64,000 nt of DNA from Enterobacter soli ATCC BAA-2102 (GCF_001654845.1 NZ_LXES01000042.1:22881-86880), one strand, 5' to 3'; counted from the stretch's first letter, positions 53,089 to 63,291 are shown. Notes: generated from the sequence alone by a model not told the origin. Made by a program: numbers and translations.

Positions 53089-54303
53089 ATGAAGATTGTC
53101 GGGGCTGAAGTATTTGTGACCTGTCCGGGGCGCAACTTTGTCACCCTTAAAATCACCACCGATGACGGAATTGTCGGTCTGGGTGATGCCACGCTTAACG
53201 GGCGTGAGCTGTCCGTTGCCTCTTACCTGAAAGATCATCTCTGCCCGCAGCTGATTGGCCGCGATGCCCACCGAATCGAAGATATCTGGCAGTTCTTTTA
53301 TAAAGGTGCCTACTGGCGTCGCGGGCCGGTCACCATGTCGGCGATTTCTGCCGTTGATATGGCGCTGTGGGACATCAAAGCGAAAGCGGCCAATATGCCG
53401 TTATACCAGCTGCTTGGCGGCGCATCCCGTGAAGGGGTTATGGTGTATTGCCATACCACGGGCCACACCATTGATGATGTGCTGGAAGACTATGCGCGTC
53501 ACAAAGAGATGGGCTTCAAAGCCATTCGCGTCCAGTGCGGCGTGCCGGGAATGAAAACCACTTACGGTATGTCTAAAGGGAAAGGGCTGGCCTACGAGCC
53601 TGCCACCAAGGGCAGCTGGCCGGAAGAGCAGTTGTGGTCAACGGAAAAATATCTCGATTTTACGCCGAAATTGTTTGATGCCGTGCGTAGCAAGTATGGC
53701 TTCAATGAACACCTGCTGCACGACATGCACCACCGCCTGACGCCAATTGAAGCGGCGCGTTTTGGCAAGAGCATCGAAGAATTCCGCATGTTCTGGATGG
53801 AAGACCCAACCCCTGCGGAAAATCAGGAGTGCTTCCGCCTGATTCGCCAGCACACCGTTACCCCGATTGCGGTGGGTGAAGTGTTCAACAGCATCTGGGA
53901 TTGCAAACAGCTCATCGAAGAGCAGCTAATCGACTACATCCGTACCACCATCACCCATGCGGGTGGGATCACGGGGATGCGTCGAATTGCTGATTTCGCC
54001 TCGCTGTATCAGGTGCGCACTGGCTCGCATGGCCCGTCCGATTTGTCACCGATATGCCACGCGGCCGCGCTGCACTTCGACCTGTGGGTGCCGAATTTTG
54101 GCGTGCAGGAATATATGGGCTATTCCGAACAGATGCTCGAAGTCTTCCCGCATAACTGGAGCTTTGATAACGGCTATATGCACCCGGGCGAAAAGCCAGG
54201 GCTGGGCATCGAGTTCGACGAAAAACTGGCAGCGAAATATCCGTACGATCCGGCCTACCTGCCGGTGGCACGTCTTGAAGATGGCACGCTGTGGAACTGG
54301 TAA
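53089..54303 (+). CDS. rspA: RspA, starvation-sensing protein, mannonate dehydratase family
   Basis: Enolase-superfamily protein of 404 residues, the E. coli RspA length. N-terminal capping domain to about 120; barrel with metal-binding acidic residues ([28 protein letters not shown]) and [18 protein letters not shown]. Related enzymes dehydrate D-mannonate weakly; E. coli RspA was named for a role in stationary-phase signalling. It heads the rspA-rspB-ydfJ-ydfI run, a target of RspR (encoded at 59.6 kb). Confidence 0.95.
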   Translation: MKIVGAEVFVTCPGRNFVTLKITTDDGIVGLGDATLNGRELSVASYLKDHLCPQLIGRDAHRIEDIWQFFYKGAYWRRGPVTMSAISAVDMALWDIKAKAANMPLYQLLGGASREGVMVYCHTTGHTIDDVLEDYARHKEMGFKAIRVQCGVPGMKTTYGMSKGKGLAYEPATKGSWPEEQLWSTEKYLDFTPKLFDAVRSKYGFNEHLLHDMHHRLTPIEAARFGKSIEEFRMFWMEDPTPAENQECFRLIRQHTVTPIAVGEVFNSIWDCKQLIEEQLIDYIRTTITHAGGITGMRRIADFASLYQVRTGSHGPSDLSPICHAAALHFDLWVPNFGVQEYMGYSEQMLEVFPHNWSFDNGYMHPGEKPGLGIEFDEKLAAKYPYDPAYLPVARLEDGTLWNW

Positions 54304-54317
54304 AAGAGGAGCGAACA

Positions 54318-55337
54318 ATGAAAAGCGTAGTGATTCAAAAACCGAATGAACTGGTGATTGAAGAGCGCACGCTCCCGGCTCCCGCAGCTGGTGAAGTCCG
54401 CGTCAAAATCAAACTTGCCGGGATCTGTGGTTCAGATAGTCATATCTATCGCGGCCACAACCCCTTCGCCAAATATCCGCGAGTGATCGGCCATGAGTTC
54501 TTTGGCGTGATTGATGCCGTGGGTGAGGGGATTGATGCCTCACGTGTTGGACAGCGCGTGTCGGTTGACCCGGTCATTAGCTGTGGTCACTGCTATCAGT
54601 GCTCAGTCGGTAAACCAAACGTCTGTGCATCCCTTGTGGTGCTGGGCGTGCACCGTGACGGCGGCTTCAGTGAGTACGCCGTGGTACCGGCAAAAAATGC
54701 GTGGGTTATTCCCGATGCCATCCCCGATAAACATGCGGTAATGGTCGAACCTTTTACCATTGCGGCGAACGTGACCGGGCAGGCTAAACCCACGGAGCAG
54801 GATGTGGCCTTGATCTTCGGCGCAGGCCCGATGGGGCTTGTCACCGTGCAGGCCCTGAAAGGGGTTTACAAGGTGAAGCAAGTCATCGTCGTCGACAGGA
54901 TCGATGAACGCCTGGCGATGGCCGAACGTAGCGGCGCGGATTGGGTATTCAACAACGTAGAGCGCTCCGTGCAGTCCGTACTGGAAGAAAAAGACATCAA
55001 ACCCACGCTGATTATTGATGCCGCGTGTCATCCATCCATTCTACAGGAGGCTATCAACCTGGCTGCACCGGCAGCCCGCATTGTCCTGATGGGGTTCTCC
55101 AGTGAACCGAGCCAGATTGTGCAGCAGGGCATTACCGGCAAAGAGCTGTCGATTTTCTCGTCGCGCCTGAATGCACACAAATTCCCGGTTGTTATTGAGT
55201 GGCTGGAAAAAGGGCTTATCGACCCGGAAAAACTGGTTACTCATACCTTTGACTATCACCACGTAACAGACGCCATTGAACTGTTTGAGAAAGACCAGCG
55301 GCAGTGCTGCAAGGTTTTGCTCACATTCGACCAATAA
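54318..55337 (+). CDS. rspB: RspB, zinc-dependent alcohol/polyol dehydrogenase
   Basis: Medium-chain dehydrogenase, 339 residues as in E. coli. Catalytic zinc ligands in AGICGSDSH and GHEF; structural-zinc Cys group in SCGHCYQCSVGKPNVC; Rossmann motif IFGAGPMGLVTVQ. It likely oxidises a sugar acid or polyol. ATG 54318 follows the rspA stop by 14 bases with AGAGGAG upstream. Confidence 0.95.
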   Translation: MKSVVIQKPNELVIEERTLPAPAAGEVRVKIKLAGICGSDSHIYRGHNPFAKYPRVIGHEFFGVIDAVGEGIDASRVGQRVSVDPVISCGHCYQCSVGKPNVCASLVVLGVHRDGGFSEYAVVPAKNAWVIPDAIPDKHAVMVEPFTIAANVTGQAKPTEQDVALIFGAGPMGLVTVQALKGVYKVKQVIVVDRIDERLAMAERSGADWVFNNVERSVQSVLEEKDIKPTLIIDAACHPSILQEAINLAAPAARIVLMGFSSEPSQIVQQGITGKELSIFSSRLNAHKFPVVIEWLEKGLIDPEKLVTHTFDYHHVTDAIELFEKDQRQCCKVLLTFDQ

Positions 55338-55352
55338 CAATGAGTGCGGTTA

Positions 55353-55374
55353 AGAGCCTGCGCAGACAGGCTCT
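55353..55374 (+). terminator. Hairpin between rspB and ydfJ
   Basis: AGAGCCTG, six-base loop, CAGGCTCT. No T run follows, so it may pause or attenuate rather than end transcription. Confidence 0.4.
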
Positions 55375-55410
55375 ACGTGGTACGCATCTTACCTTTCAGA
55401 GATAGCCATT

Positions 55411-56787
55411 ATGACTCAGACACAACCTCAAAGAACGACCTCGGATCTGGTGAAAGCCGCTGTTTCCGGCTGGCTTGGCACCGCGCTCGAGTTTATGGAT
55501 TTTCAGCTGTATTCGCTGGGTGCCGCCCTTGTCTTCCATGAGATCTTTTTCCCGGAACAATCCGCTGCGATGGCATTGATCCTGGCAATGGGAACCTACG
55601 GTGCAGGCTATATTGCGCGCATCGTCGGGGCGTTTATTTTCGGCAGAATGGGCGACAGAATCGGTCGTAAAAAAGTGCTGTTCATCACCATCACGATGAT
55701 GGGGATCTGTACCACCCTGATTGGTGTATTACCCACCTACGCGCAGATTGGCATCTTTGCCCCGGTTCTGCTCGTCACATTACGTATTATCCAGGGGCTT
55801 GGCGCCGGGGCAGAAATCTCTGGTGCGGGCACCATGCTTGCCGAGTATGCGCCGAAAGGTAAGCGCGGCATTATCTCTTCACTGGTGGCGATGGGGACTA
55901 ACTGCGGAACGCTGAGCGCGACGGCTATCTGGGCGTTGATGTTCTTTGTTCTCGATCGTGAAGAGCTGGTGGCATGGGGCTGGCGTATTCCTTTCCTGGC
56001 AAGCGTGGTGGTGATGATCTTTGCTATCTGGCTGCGAATGAACCTGAAAGAAAGCCCGGTCTTTGAGAAGGTAAATGATGAAGACAACGCGGCGCCGGTC
56101 CCTGAGCAGGAAACGACGCTGGGCGCGATGTTCAAAAGCAAATCCTTCTGGCTGGCGACCGGTCTGCGTTTTGGTCAGGCGGGTAACTCTGGTCTGATTC
56201 AGACCTTCCTGGCGGGCTATCTGGTGCAGACGCTGCTGTTTAATAAAAGCATTCCAACCGATGCGCTGATGATCAGTTCCATTCTGGGGTTCATCACCAT
56301 TCCGTTGCTGGGCTGGCTGTCGGACAAAATCGGGCGTCGTCTGCCTTACATTGTTCTTAACATCTCGGCCATCATTCTGGCGTACCCGATGCTGTCGATC
56401 ATCGTCGACAAAACCTACACTCCGGGTGTGGTAATGCTCTGCATCATTATTATCCACAACTTCGCCGTACTGGGGCTGTTCGCGCTGGAAAACATCACCA
56501 TGGCGGAAATGTTCGGCTCGCGTAACCGCTTTACCCGTATGGCTATTTCGAAAGAGGCGGGTGGCCTGGTGGCGGTTGGCTTTGGTCCGGTGCTGGCGGG
56601 GATCTTCTGCAACATGACCGGTTCCTGGTGGCCTATTGTGGTGATGATGGTGGTGTACTCACTGATAGGCTTGTTGTCCGCAATTTTAATGCCGGAAGTG
56701 TGCGACCGGGATTTGAGCGAAGCCGAAGATGCCGCAGAGGCTAACGCGTTAAAAGTGAAAGCGCATAACTACGGGGTGCAGTCATGA
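55411..56787 (+). CDS. ydfJ: YdfJ, MFS metabolite:H+ symporter family transporter (intact)
   Basis: Inner-membrane MHS-family symporter of 458 residues. The N terminus (VKAAVSGWLGTALEFMDFQL) and MFS motif GRMGDRIGRKKVLF are intact. In E. coli K-12 the annotated YdfJ begins only at MDFQLYSLG because the Qin prophage interrupts the gene; here the full start is present with its own ribosome site. It lies between rspB and ydfI, so it probably imports their substrate, a sugar acid or polyol. Confidence 0.93.
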   Translation: MTQTQPQRTTSDLVKAAVSGWLGTALEFMDFQLYSLGAALVFHEIFFPEQSAAMALILAMGTYGAGYIARIVGAFIFGRMGDRIGRKKVLFITITMMGICTTLIGVLPTYAQIGIFAPVLLVTLRIIQGLGAGAEISGAGTMLAEYAPKGKRGIISSLVAMGTNCGTLSATAIWALMFFVLDREELVAWGWRIPFLASVVVMIFAIWLRMNLKESPVFEKVNDEDNAAPVPEQETTLGAMFKSKSFWLATGLRFGQAGNSGLIQTFLAGYLVQTLLFNKSIPTDALMISSILGFITIPLLGWLSDKIGRRLPYIVLNISAIILAYPMLSIIVDKTYTPGVVMLCIIIIHNFAVLGLFALENITMAEMFGSRNRFTRMAISKEAGGLVAVGFGPVLAGIFCNMTGSWWPIVVMMVVYSLIGLLSAILMPEVCDRDLSEAEDAAEANALKVKAHNYGVQS

Positions 56788-56831
56788 GTTTTAAATGACC
56801 GCTTTTGAATGGCAATAACCCTTCAGCAAAC

Positions 56832-56859
56832 ACCACCCAGCGTTGGCTGGGTGGTTTAT
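56832..56859 (+). terminator. Terminator after ydfJ
   Basis: ACCACCCAGC, loop GTTG, GCTGGGTGGT followed by TTTATA; 45 bases after the stop of ydfJ. It ends the rspAB-ydfJ transcript before ydfI. Confidence 0.85.
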
Positions 56860-57078
56860 AACTTCTGCCTTAGATGTCACACAACTTAATTTTTATATCA
56901 CACCAATTAGACCAAAGTTAATGTAAATCAATATTCGGCCCGGTGCATTCAGTATGGTTATGGCTCATCCAAAATTATACGCACTGCCATTCTAGTTGGT
57001 GTAGTCAGCAAATCCGCAGCGGTGATGATCTTGCTGCTGCGGGGTTACATTTTTCATTTACGACAACGAGTCTCAATC

Positions 57079-58542
57079 ATGGAAAACCGGTTATTAAAGG
57101 CGAAAGCTACGCTTCCTCAGTACGATCGCGACAGCCTGAAGACGCGCATTGTTCATTTAGGGTTTGGTGCCTTCCATCGTGCGCACCAGGCGGTGTATAC
57201 CGATATCCTTGCCGCTGAACAGGGTAGCGACTGGGGTTACTGCGAAGTTAACCTGATTGGTGGCGAGCAGCAAATTGCCGACCTCAAAGCTCAGGATAAT
57301 CTCTACACCGTGGCTGAAATGTCTGCCGATGCGTGGACCTCACGCGTGGTAGGCGTGGTGAACAGGGCGTTGCATGTTCAGGTTGATGGTCTGGAGACCG
57401 TGCTGGCGGCGATGTGCGAACCTCAGGTCGCGATTGTGTCGCTGACCATTACGGAGAAAGGATACTGCCATTCTCCGGCAACCGGGCAATTGATGCTCGA
57501 CAATCCGTTTATCGTTGCTGACCTGCAAAACCCTCATCAGCCTAAATCCGCACCTGGCGTGATTGTTGAAGCGCTGGCACGCCGTAAAGCGGCGGGACTA
57601 CCTGCCTTTACGGTGATGTCCTGCGATAACATGCCTGAAAACGGCCATGTGATGCGCAATGTCACCTGCGCATTTGCCCGCGCACTGGATAGCGAACTGG
57701 CGGAGTGGATTGAAGCAAACGTCACATTCCCGTCCACCATGGTGGATCGTATTGTTCCGGCGGTAACGGCTGAAACGCTGGATAAAATTGAGCAACTGAC
57801 CGGCGTACGTGACCCGGCAGGTGTGGCCTGCGAACCGTTCCGTCAGTGGGTCATCGAAGACAACTTTGTTGCTGGCCGCCCGCAGTGGGAGAAAGCCGGT
57901 GCAGAACTGGTTGCAGACGTCATCCCGTTTGAAGAAATGAAGTTGCGGATGCTGAACGGTAGCCACTCATTCCTGGCGTATCTCGGCTATCTGGCCGGTT
58001 ATCAGCACATCAACGACTGCATGGAAGATGCCCACTATCGCCGGGCAGCACATGCGCTGATGCTGAAAGAACAGGCGCCGACTTTGAAAGTAAAAGGGGT
58101 TGATCTGGCACATTATGCCGACCTGCTGATTGCACGCTACAGCAACCCGGCGTTGCGCCACCGTACCTGGCAAATTGCGATGGACGGTAGCCAGAAACTG
58201 CCACAAAGGATGCTGGATTCTGTGCGCTGGCATCTGGTGCATCAGCGTAGTTTCCCTCTGCTGGCGCTGGGTGTGGCAGGCTGGATGCGCTATGTCGGTG
58301 GCGTGGATGAGCAGGGTAACGCCATTGAAGTCAGCGATCCGCAGTTAGCGGTGATTCAGGCCGCAGTGAAGGGCAGTGCCGAAGGTGAAAGCCGAGTGAA
58401 AGCGCTGCTGGGCATTGAAGCCATTTTCGGTAAGGAATTGCCGCAGGAGCCTGTCTTTGTTGATGCGGTGAAGAAAGCCTATCAGTCATTACTGGCGAAC
58501 GGCGCGAAAGCCACGGTTGAAGCATACGCCGGGCAGTTGTAA
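57079..58542 (+). CDS. ydfI: YdfI, mannitol dehydrogenase-family oxidoreductase
   Basis: Long-chain NAD-dependent polyol/hexuronate dehydrogenase of the UxuB/mannitol dehydrogenase family, 487 residues against 486 in E. coli YdfI. Rossmann region [17 protein letters not shown]; catalytic Lys region [21 protein letters not shown]. Probably interconverts a fructuronate- or mannonate-like pair, fitting the RspA dehydratase upstream. ATG 57079 is chosen by homology; the in-frame ATG at 57022 adds a non-conserved stretch. The upstream 290 bases hold the ydfJ terminator and an AT-rich promoter region. Confidence 0.93.
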   Translation: MENRLLKAKATLPQYDRDSLKTRIVHLGFGAFHRAHQAVYTDILAAEQGSDWGYCEVNLIGGEQQIADLKAQDNLYTVAEMSADAWTSRVVGVVNRALHVQVDGLETVLAAMCEPQVAIVSLTITEKGYCHSPATGQLMLDNPFIVADLQNPHQPKSAPGVIVEALARRKAAGLPAFTVMSCDNMPENGHVMRNVTCAFARALDSELAEWIEANVTFPSTMVDRIVPAVTAETLDKIEQLTGVRDPAGVACEPFRQWVIEDNFVAGRPQWEKAGAELVADVIPFEEMKLRMLNGSHSFLAYLGYLAGYQHINDCMEDAHYRRAAHALMLKEQAPTLKVKGVDLAHYADLLIARYSNPALRHRTWQIAMDGSQKLPQRMLDSVRWHLVHQRSFPLLALGVAGWMRYVGGVDEQGNAIEVSDPQLAVIQAAVKGSAEGESRVKALLGIEAIFGKELPQEPVFVDAVKKAYQSLLANGAKATVEAYAGQL

Positions 58543-58549
58543 TCCATCA

Positions 58550-58573
58550 CATGCCGCCGTTCGCGGCGGCATG
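58550..58573. terminator. Bidirectional hairpin between ydfI and ydfZ
   Basis: CATGCCGCCG, UUCG-type tetraloop, CGGCGGCATG: a perfect 10-bp stem between convergent genes. No long T run follows. Confidence 0.75.
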
Positions 58574-58584
58574 TTCCGCACGTT

Positions 58585-58788
58585 TTAGTGCATACCAAGG
58601 CGAATCAGTTCAATCGGTTCAAATTTCCCTTCGCATCCTTCCACTTCAACCGTTTTGCTACGACGCACGTGTGCGGCATCCAGGCCGTTGCTGTGAATCG
58701 CTTTAATAATGCCGGTGCGGCCTGTGCCGTTGATCATTACACGGCTGCCAGTGGTAATTGCGTTGCGGTTACGATCGTAAGTCATCAT
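58585..58788 (-). CDS. ydfZ: YdfZ, small selenium-binding protein
   Basis: 67-residue soluble protein, the E. coli length, with conserved [17 protein letters not shown] and [22 protein letters not shown]. coli YdfZ was reported to bind selenium, probably through its single Cys, here in EGCEG. GGAG precedes the ATG. A good FNR-type site lies about 95 bases upstream. Interesting beside a selenocysteine-free fdnG. Confidence 0.93.
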   Translation of the reverse strand: MMTYDRNRNAITTGSRVMINGTGRTGIIKAIHSNGLDAAHVRRSKTVEVEGCEGKFEPIELIRLGMH

Positions 58789-58882
58789 GGTATTTTCTCC
58801 TCTCTTGCTTAGCCGATACGGCGATATTCATCTCTTGCCGCTTTCGGAGCACTATAAATACGCCTGTCAGCCACGCATTTTT

Positions 58883-58896
58883 TTGTTTTTGATCAA
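58883..58896. promoter_or_regulatory. Candidate FNR site upstream of ydfZ
   Basis: TTGTT-TTTG-ATCAA matches the FNR consensus TTGAT-N4-ATCAA at 9 of 10 defined bases. It is 95-108 bases before ydfZ and about 180 before the usp gene, so either could be switched on without oxygen. Confidence 0.55.
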
Positions 58897-59075
58897 ACTC
58901 ACACTTTTTTCTCAATTTTCGTAGGGGTTGACGTAACCCGACAGGTATTTACAAAGCGGACAGTTATTTTCTTTTATTGATAGTTTCTGCATGTGACCGT
59001 TTAAGGTTTGTTTATAGGGTGAATGTCACTCTGTATTCAGAAAATAACTCTTCAGCGGAATAAGGAGCCAGGCTT

Positions 59076-59507
59076 ATGTATAAAAACATTTTGATGCCTG
59101 TTGATGTGTTTGAAATGGATTTGAGCGATAAAGCGGTTCGCCATGCAGCTAATCTGGCGAAGGAAGAAGGGGCAGCGATCACGCTGGTGAACATCCTGCC
59201 CAGCAGCAGTCGTTCTCTTCTGCGCGGCTTCAACGCGGATATCAAGAAGTTTGAAGAATATATGACGAATGAGTCAGAAAAAAAGATGAGCGAATTAAAA
59301 CGCTTATTTGATATTGCGCCAGAGAATATCCATTGCACGGTACGTTTTGGTAACGTGCGTGATGAAATTATCGCCATGAGTAAAGAGGGCGAATATGACA
59401 TCATTGTTATCGGTTCGAAAAATCCAAGCATTACCACGCACTTGCTTGGCTCAAATGCGGAATCGATATTACGGTACGCCAGAATCCCGGTATTAGTGGT
59501 TCGCTAA
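59076..59507 (+). CDS. Universal stress protein, UspG-like
   Basis: 143-residue cytosolic UspA-fold protein. Start MYKNILMPVDVFEMDLSDKA and end SKNPSITTHLLGSNAESILR closely follow E. coli UspG (142 residues), including the ATP-binding G-S-x9-G-S-N pattern. It differs enough in the middle to be a paralogue rather than UspG itself, and uspG is not at this locus in E. coli K-12. AAGGAG lies before the ATG. Confidence 0.87.
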   Translation: MYKNILMPVDVFEMDLSDKAVRHAANLAKEEGAAITLVNILPSSSRSLLRGFNADIKKFEEYMTNESEKKMSELKRLFDIAPENIHCTVRFGNVRDEIIAMSKEGEYDIIVIGSKNPSITTHLLGSNAESILRYARIPVLVVR

Positions 59508-59514
59508 TAACACC

Positions 59515-59545
59515 GCCGCGTCCCCCGATAGTCGTGGGATGCGGC
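59515..59545. terminator. Convergent terminator between usp gene and rspR
   Basis: GCCGCGTCCC, 11-base loop, GGGATGCGGC, allowing one G-U pair. It lies between the convergent usp and rspR stops. Confidence 0.55.
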
Positions 59546-59550
59546 ATAAA

Positions 59551-60237
59551 TTAGTCTTCGCTAAACCAGTCGCTATTTTCCTGTCGAATTAACTGCACGG
59601 ATTCGCTGATTTCTTGCAAATGCAGCGTCATCGCTTTCTCCACACCATCAGGATCGCGTTTTTCCAGCGCCTTAAAAATATCATGGTGCTGACGGAGCAG
59701 CATTTCCGGCGGCGAGACGTGATCCAGGCTCATATAGCGCACACGGTCGATGGTGGCTTTGATATTCTCGATGGTGTCCCACGCAAGCTGGCAATCGGCA
59801 ATTTGCGCCAGTTTTTGATGGAATTCATCGTCAAGCTGGAAAAAGTCATTTAGCTGCTTGCGATCGATAGCAATGCGTTGCTGATGCAGGTTTTGTTCCA
59901 GCAGGTAACACTGATTGTCGTCGATAAGCGAAGCGGCACGGCGAGCGACGGCGCACTCGATGGCCTGGCGTACAAAGCAGCCGTTACGGACCTGGGAAAG
60001 TGAAATCTTATTTACATAGCTGCCGCGCTGAGGACGGATCTGAATTAAACCGTTTTCGGCGAGTTTAATAAAGGCTTCGCGAACGGGCTGACGAGAAACG
60101 TCGAAACGCACCGACACTTCTTTTTCAGAAAGAGGCGTTCCCGGCGGGATCAGGCAATGCACAATGTCACGTCGCAAAATGCGATAGATTTGCTGATTAA
60201 CAGGCTGGGTAGGGTTGAGTTGCGATTCAGCGGCCAT
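59551..60237 (-). CDS. rspR: RspR (YdfH), GntR/FadR-family repressor of rspAB
   Basis: GntR-type regulator of 228 residues, the E. coli YdfH length. Winged helix at about 25-70 ([20 protein letters not shown], then [17 protein letters not shown]) and an FCD effector domain ([40 protein letters not shown]). In E. coli it represses rspA-rspB; the target here is 5-6 kb away. It lies downstream of ydfG on the same strand. Confidence 0.94.
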   Translation of the reverse strand: MAAESQLNPTQPVNQQIYRILRRDIVHCLIPPGTPLSEKEVSVRFDVSRQPVREAFIKLAENGLIQIRPQRGSYVNKISLSQVRNGCFVRQAIECAVARRAASLIDDNQCYLLEQNLHQQRIAIDRKQLNDFFQLDDEFHQKLAQIADCQLAWDTIENIKATIDRVRYMSLDHVSPPEMLLRQHHDIFKALEKRDPDGVEKAMTLHLQEISESVQLIRQENSDWFSED

Positions 60238-60299
60238 GGGTTGTGATTTCTCAGAGAGTTAACGCGAACATACTACCATTCTTTTGCCGGCCATCACAG

Positions 60300-60319
60300 A
60301 CCCGGCCCGCAGGCCGGGT
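60300..60319 (-). terminator. Hairpin after ydfG
   Basis: ACCCGGCC, loop CGCA, GGCCGGGT, directly after the ydfG stop on the minus strand. No T run, so a weak intrinsic terminator. Confidence 0.45.
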
Positions 60320-60329
60320 AGGGAGCGGA

Positions 60330-61076
60330 TTAACCGCGATGCACGCTCAGCCCGGCAAAGCTCTGGCTAACCGGCATCATTTCAACGGTATTGATGTTGA
60401 CGTGTTTTGGCAGCGTCGCCACCCACCACACCGCTTCGGTAACGTCTTCCGGCGTTAACGCATTGGCGTTCTCATAGGTTTTGTCCGCTTTGTTATCATC
60501 GCCTTTGAAACGCACGTTGGAGAATTCAGTGCCGCCTACCAGGCCCGGCTCGATATCCGTCACGCGAATTGCCGTGCCGTGCAGGTCGGTGCGCAGGTTG
60601 AGGCTGAACTGGCGAACAAAAGCTTTGGTTGCGCCATAGACGTTGCCGCCCGCGTAAGGCCAACTGCCTGCGGTGGACCCGATGTTAATCACATGGCCGC
60701 GATTACGTTCAACCATTCCAGGCAGAACTGCGCGCGTCATGTATACCAGACCTTTGTTGTTGGTGTCGATCATGTTTTCCCAGTCTTCAACGCTGGCTTT
60801 GTGCGCAGGCTCCAGACCCAGCGCCAGACCAGCATTGTTGACCAGCACGTCAATGGCACGCCATTCAGCAGGCAGGTTGGCAATCATCTCTTCGATCGCC
60901 GCACGGTTGCGGACATCCAGTTGCGCAGTCAGGATGCTGTCGCCGAGCTCGTCTTTCAGCTCCTGCAAACGTTCCTGACGGCGCCCGGTCGCAATCACTT
61001 TATGGCCGTTGGCAACAAAGCGGCGCGTGATGCTTTCACCAAAACCTGCCGTCGCCCCGGTAACTAAAATAATCAT
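60330..61076 (-). CDS. ydfG: YdfG, NADP-dependent 3-hydroxy acid/serine dehydrogenase
   Basis: Short-chain dehydrogenase, 248 residues from MIILVTG, as in E. coli. Nucleotide motif TGATAGFGESI; NNAGLALG; catalytic Ser, Tyr and Lys in NIGSTAGSWPYAGGNVYGATKAF. E. coli YdfG oxidises L-allo-threonine and serine and reduces malonic semialdehyde. The in-frame ATG at 61091 adds five residues. Divergent from dcp. Confidence 0.95.
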   Translation of the reverse strand: MIILVTGATAGFGESITRRFVANGHKVIATGRRQERLQELKDELGDSILTAQLDVRNRAAIEEMIANLPAEWRAIDVLVNNAGLALGLEPAHKASVEDWENMIDTNNKGLVYMTRAVLPGMVERNRGHVINIGSTAGSWPYAGGNVYGATKAFVRQFSLNLRTDLHGTAIRVTDIEPGLVGGTEFSNVRFKGDDNKADKTYENANALTPEDVTEAVWWVATLPKHVNINTVEMMPVSQSFAGLSVHRG

Positions 61077-61219
61077 CTCACTGTTCCTCAACGCTTTTTA
61101 TGTTTTACTACCATAGCACGCTCTCAGGGAGCGCGTTAAGGCAACTTTTCTATGTCAGGATTGCAGGCGGGGAGCGGCTGACCTACTCTGGGGGGATATC
61201 CCGTTCTCAGGAGTCAACG

Positions 61220-63250
61220 ATGTCGGTCAGCAATCCTTTTTTTGAAATCAGCCTCTTACCTTACCAGGCTCCGCGATTCGATGTAATTAACGATAGCCAC
61301 TACCGTCCGGCATTTGATGAAGCCATGCGCCAAAAGCGCGCTGACATTGATGCCATCAGCGCGCAAACCACTGCGCCTGATTTCACCAACACCGTGCTGG
61401 CGCTGGAAAAAAGCGGTGCCATGCTGTCGCGCGTCAATAGCGTGTTTTTCGCCATGACGTCCGCGCATACCAATGATTATTTACAGGAGCTGGACGAGGC
61501 GTTTTCAACCGAGCTCGCAGGGCTTGCCAACGATATCTGGCTGAACGAAACGCTCTTTTCCCGCGTCGAGGCCGTCTGGCAGGAAAGGGCAACGCTGGAT
61601 GCCGAATCCCGCCGCCTGGTGGAAGAAACCCATCAGCATTTTGTGTTGGCGGGTGCGCGACTGAATGCTGACGAAAAAGCTGAACTGAAATCCCTGAACA
61701 CCGAGTCAGCCTCTCTGACAAGCCAGTTTAACCAGCGTCTGCTGGCGGCGGATAAAACGGGTGGGCTGGTGGTGGATTATGTTCACCAACTGGAAGGGCT
61801 TAGTGCCGATGAGATTGCCACTGCCGCCCAGGCAGCGGCGGAAAAGGGGCTGAACGATCGCTGGCTTATTCCGTTGCTTAACACCACGCAACAGCCTGCG
61901 CTTTCAACACTTGAAAATCGACAGACGCGTGAAAACCTGTTCAACGCCGGCTGGCTGCGCACGCAAAAGGGTGATGAAAATGATACCCGCGAGATCATAC
62001 GTCGTCTGTCGGCGCTACGTGCACGTCAGGCTCAACTGTTAGGGTTCGACAGTTACGCAAGCTGGAGCACCGCCGACCAAATGGCCAAAACGCCGGAGGC
62101 AGCGCTGACGTTTATGCGCGGCATTGTCCCGGCGGCACGTGGCCGGGCAGAGCAAGAACTGGCGGATATCCAGAAAGTGATCGACGACGAGCAGGGCGGA
62201 TTCACCGCACAGGCCTGGGACTGGTCGCTTTATGCAGAGCGCGTGCGTTTGGGGAAATACGCCCTGGATGAGTCGCAGATTAAACCTTACTTTGCGCTCA
62301 ATACTGTCCTGCAAGACGGCGTGTTCTGGGCCGCCAGCCAGCTGTTTGGCATTAGCTTCGTCGAACGTTTTGATATTCCTGCGTATCACCCGGATGTTCG
62401 CGTGTGGGAAATTTTCGACCACACGGGCGAAGGGATGGCGTTGTTCTACGGTGATTTCTTTGCCCGTGACTCAAAAGGCGGTGGGGCCTGGATGGGCAAT
62501 TTCGTGGAGCAGTCTTACGAATTTGCCGCACGTCCGGTCATTTATAACGTCTGCAATTATCAAAAACCGGCTAACGGGCAGACAGCGCTGATCTCCTGGG
62601 ATGACGTGGTCACGCTGTTCCATGAATTTGGTCATACTCTGCATGGTCTGTTTGCCAGCCAACGGTACGCCACGCTTTCTGGCACCAATACACCGCGTGA
62701 TTTTGTGGAGTTCCCGTCGCAAATTAACGAGCACTGGGCCAGCCATCCGCAGGTGTTTGCCCATTATGCGCGGCATTACGAAACGGGCGAACCCATGCCG
62801 GAGGCGCTGCGGGACAAGATGCTTAACGCCACCCAGTTCAATAAAGGCTACGACATGACGGAGCTGCTCAGTGCTGCGCTGCTCGACATGAACTGGCACG
62901 GGATCGCGGAACCGGTGGACGATGTTGATGCGTTTGAAGCTGCTGCACTCAAAAAAGAAGGCCTGGATCTTCCTGCTGTTCCACCGCGCTATCGCAGCAG
63001 CTATTTCGCCCATATCTTCGGCGGCGGCTACGCGGCTGGCTATTATGCGTATCTGTGGACGCAAATGTTGGCGGACGATGGCTATCAGTGGTTTGTTGAG
63101 CAGGGCGGGTTAACGCGTGAGAACGGGCAGATATTCCGCGATGCGATTTTGTCGCGCGGAAACAGCAGTGACCTGGAAGCGTTATACCGTGACTGGCGTG
63201 GGCACAATCCGAAGATTGAACCGATGTTGAAGAATCGCGGGTTGAGTTAA
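61220..63250 (+). CDS. dcp: Peptidyl-dipeptidase Dcp
   Basis: Zinc M3-family peptidase that removes C-terminal dipeptides, 676 residues against 681 in E. coli. The zinc motif HEFGHTLHG has His468, Glu469 and His472. SYFAHIFGGGYAAGYYAYLW near the C terminus is conserved. ATG 61220 follows AGGAG by about 5 bases; the longer in-frame start at 61100 reads through the promoter region. Divergent from ydfG. Confidence 0.96.
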   Translation: MSVSNPFFEISLLPYQAPRFDVINDSHYRPAFDEAMRQKRADIDAISAQTTAPDFTNTVLALEKSGAMLSRVNSVFFAMTSAHTNDYLQELDEAFSTELAGLANDIWLNETLFSRVEAVWQERATLDAESRRLVEETHQHFVLAGARLNADEKAELKSLNTESASLTSQFNQRLLAADKTGGLVVDYVHQLEGLSADEIATAAQAAAEKGLNDRWLIPLLNTTQQPALSTLENRQTRENLFNAGWLRTQKGDENDTREIIRRLSALRARQAQLLGFDSYASWSTADQMAKTPEAALTFMRGIVPAARGRAEQELADIQKVIDDEQGGFTAQAWDWSLYAERVRLGKYALDESQIKPYFALNTVLQDGVFWAASQLFGISFVERFDIPAYHPDVRVWEIFDHTGEGMALFYGDFFARDSKGGGAWMGNFVEQSYEFAARPVIYNVCNYQKPANGQTALISWDDVVTLFHEFGHTLHGLFASQRYATLSGTNTPRDFVEFPSQINEHWASHPQVFAHYARHYETGEPMPEALRDKMLNATQFNKGYDMTELLSAALLDMNWHGIAEPVDDVDAFEAAALKKEGLDLPAVPPRYRSSYFAHIFGGGYAAGYYAYLWTQMLADDGYQWFVEQGGLTRENGQIFRDAILSRGNSSDLEALYRDWRGHNPKIEPMLKNRGLS

Positions 63251-63291
63251 GGGGTGAGGGAACACTACAAAAAAGACGATCACAATCCGCT

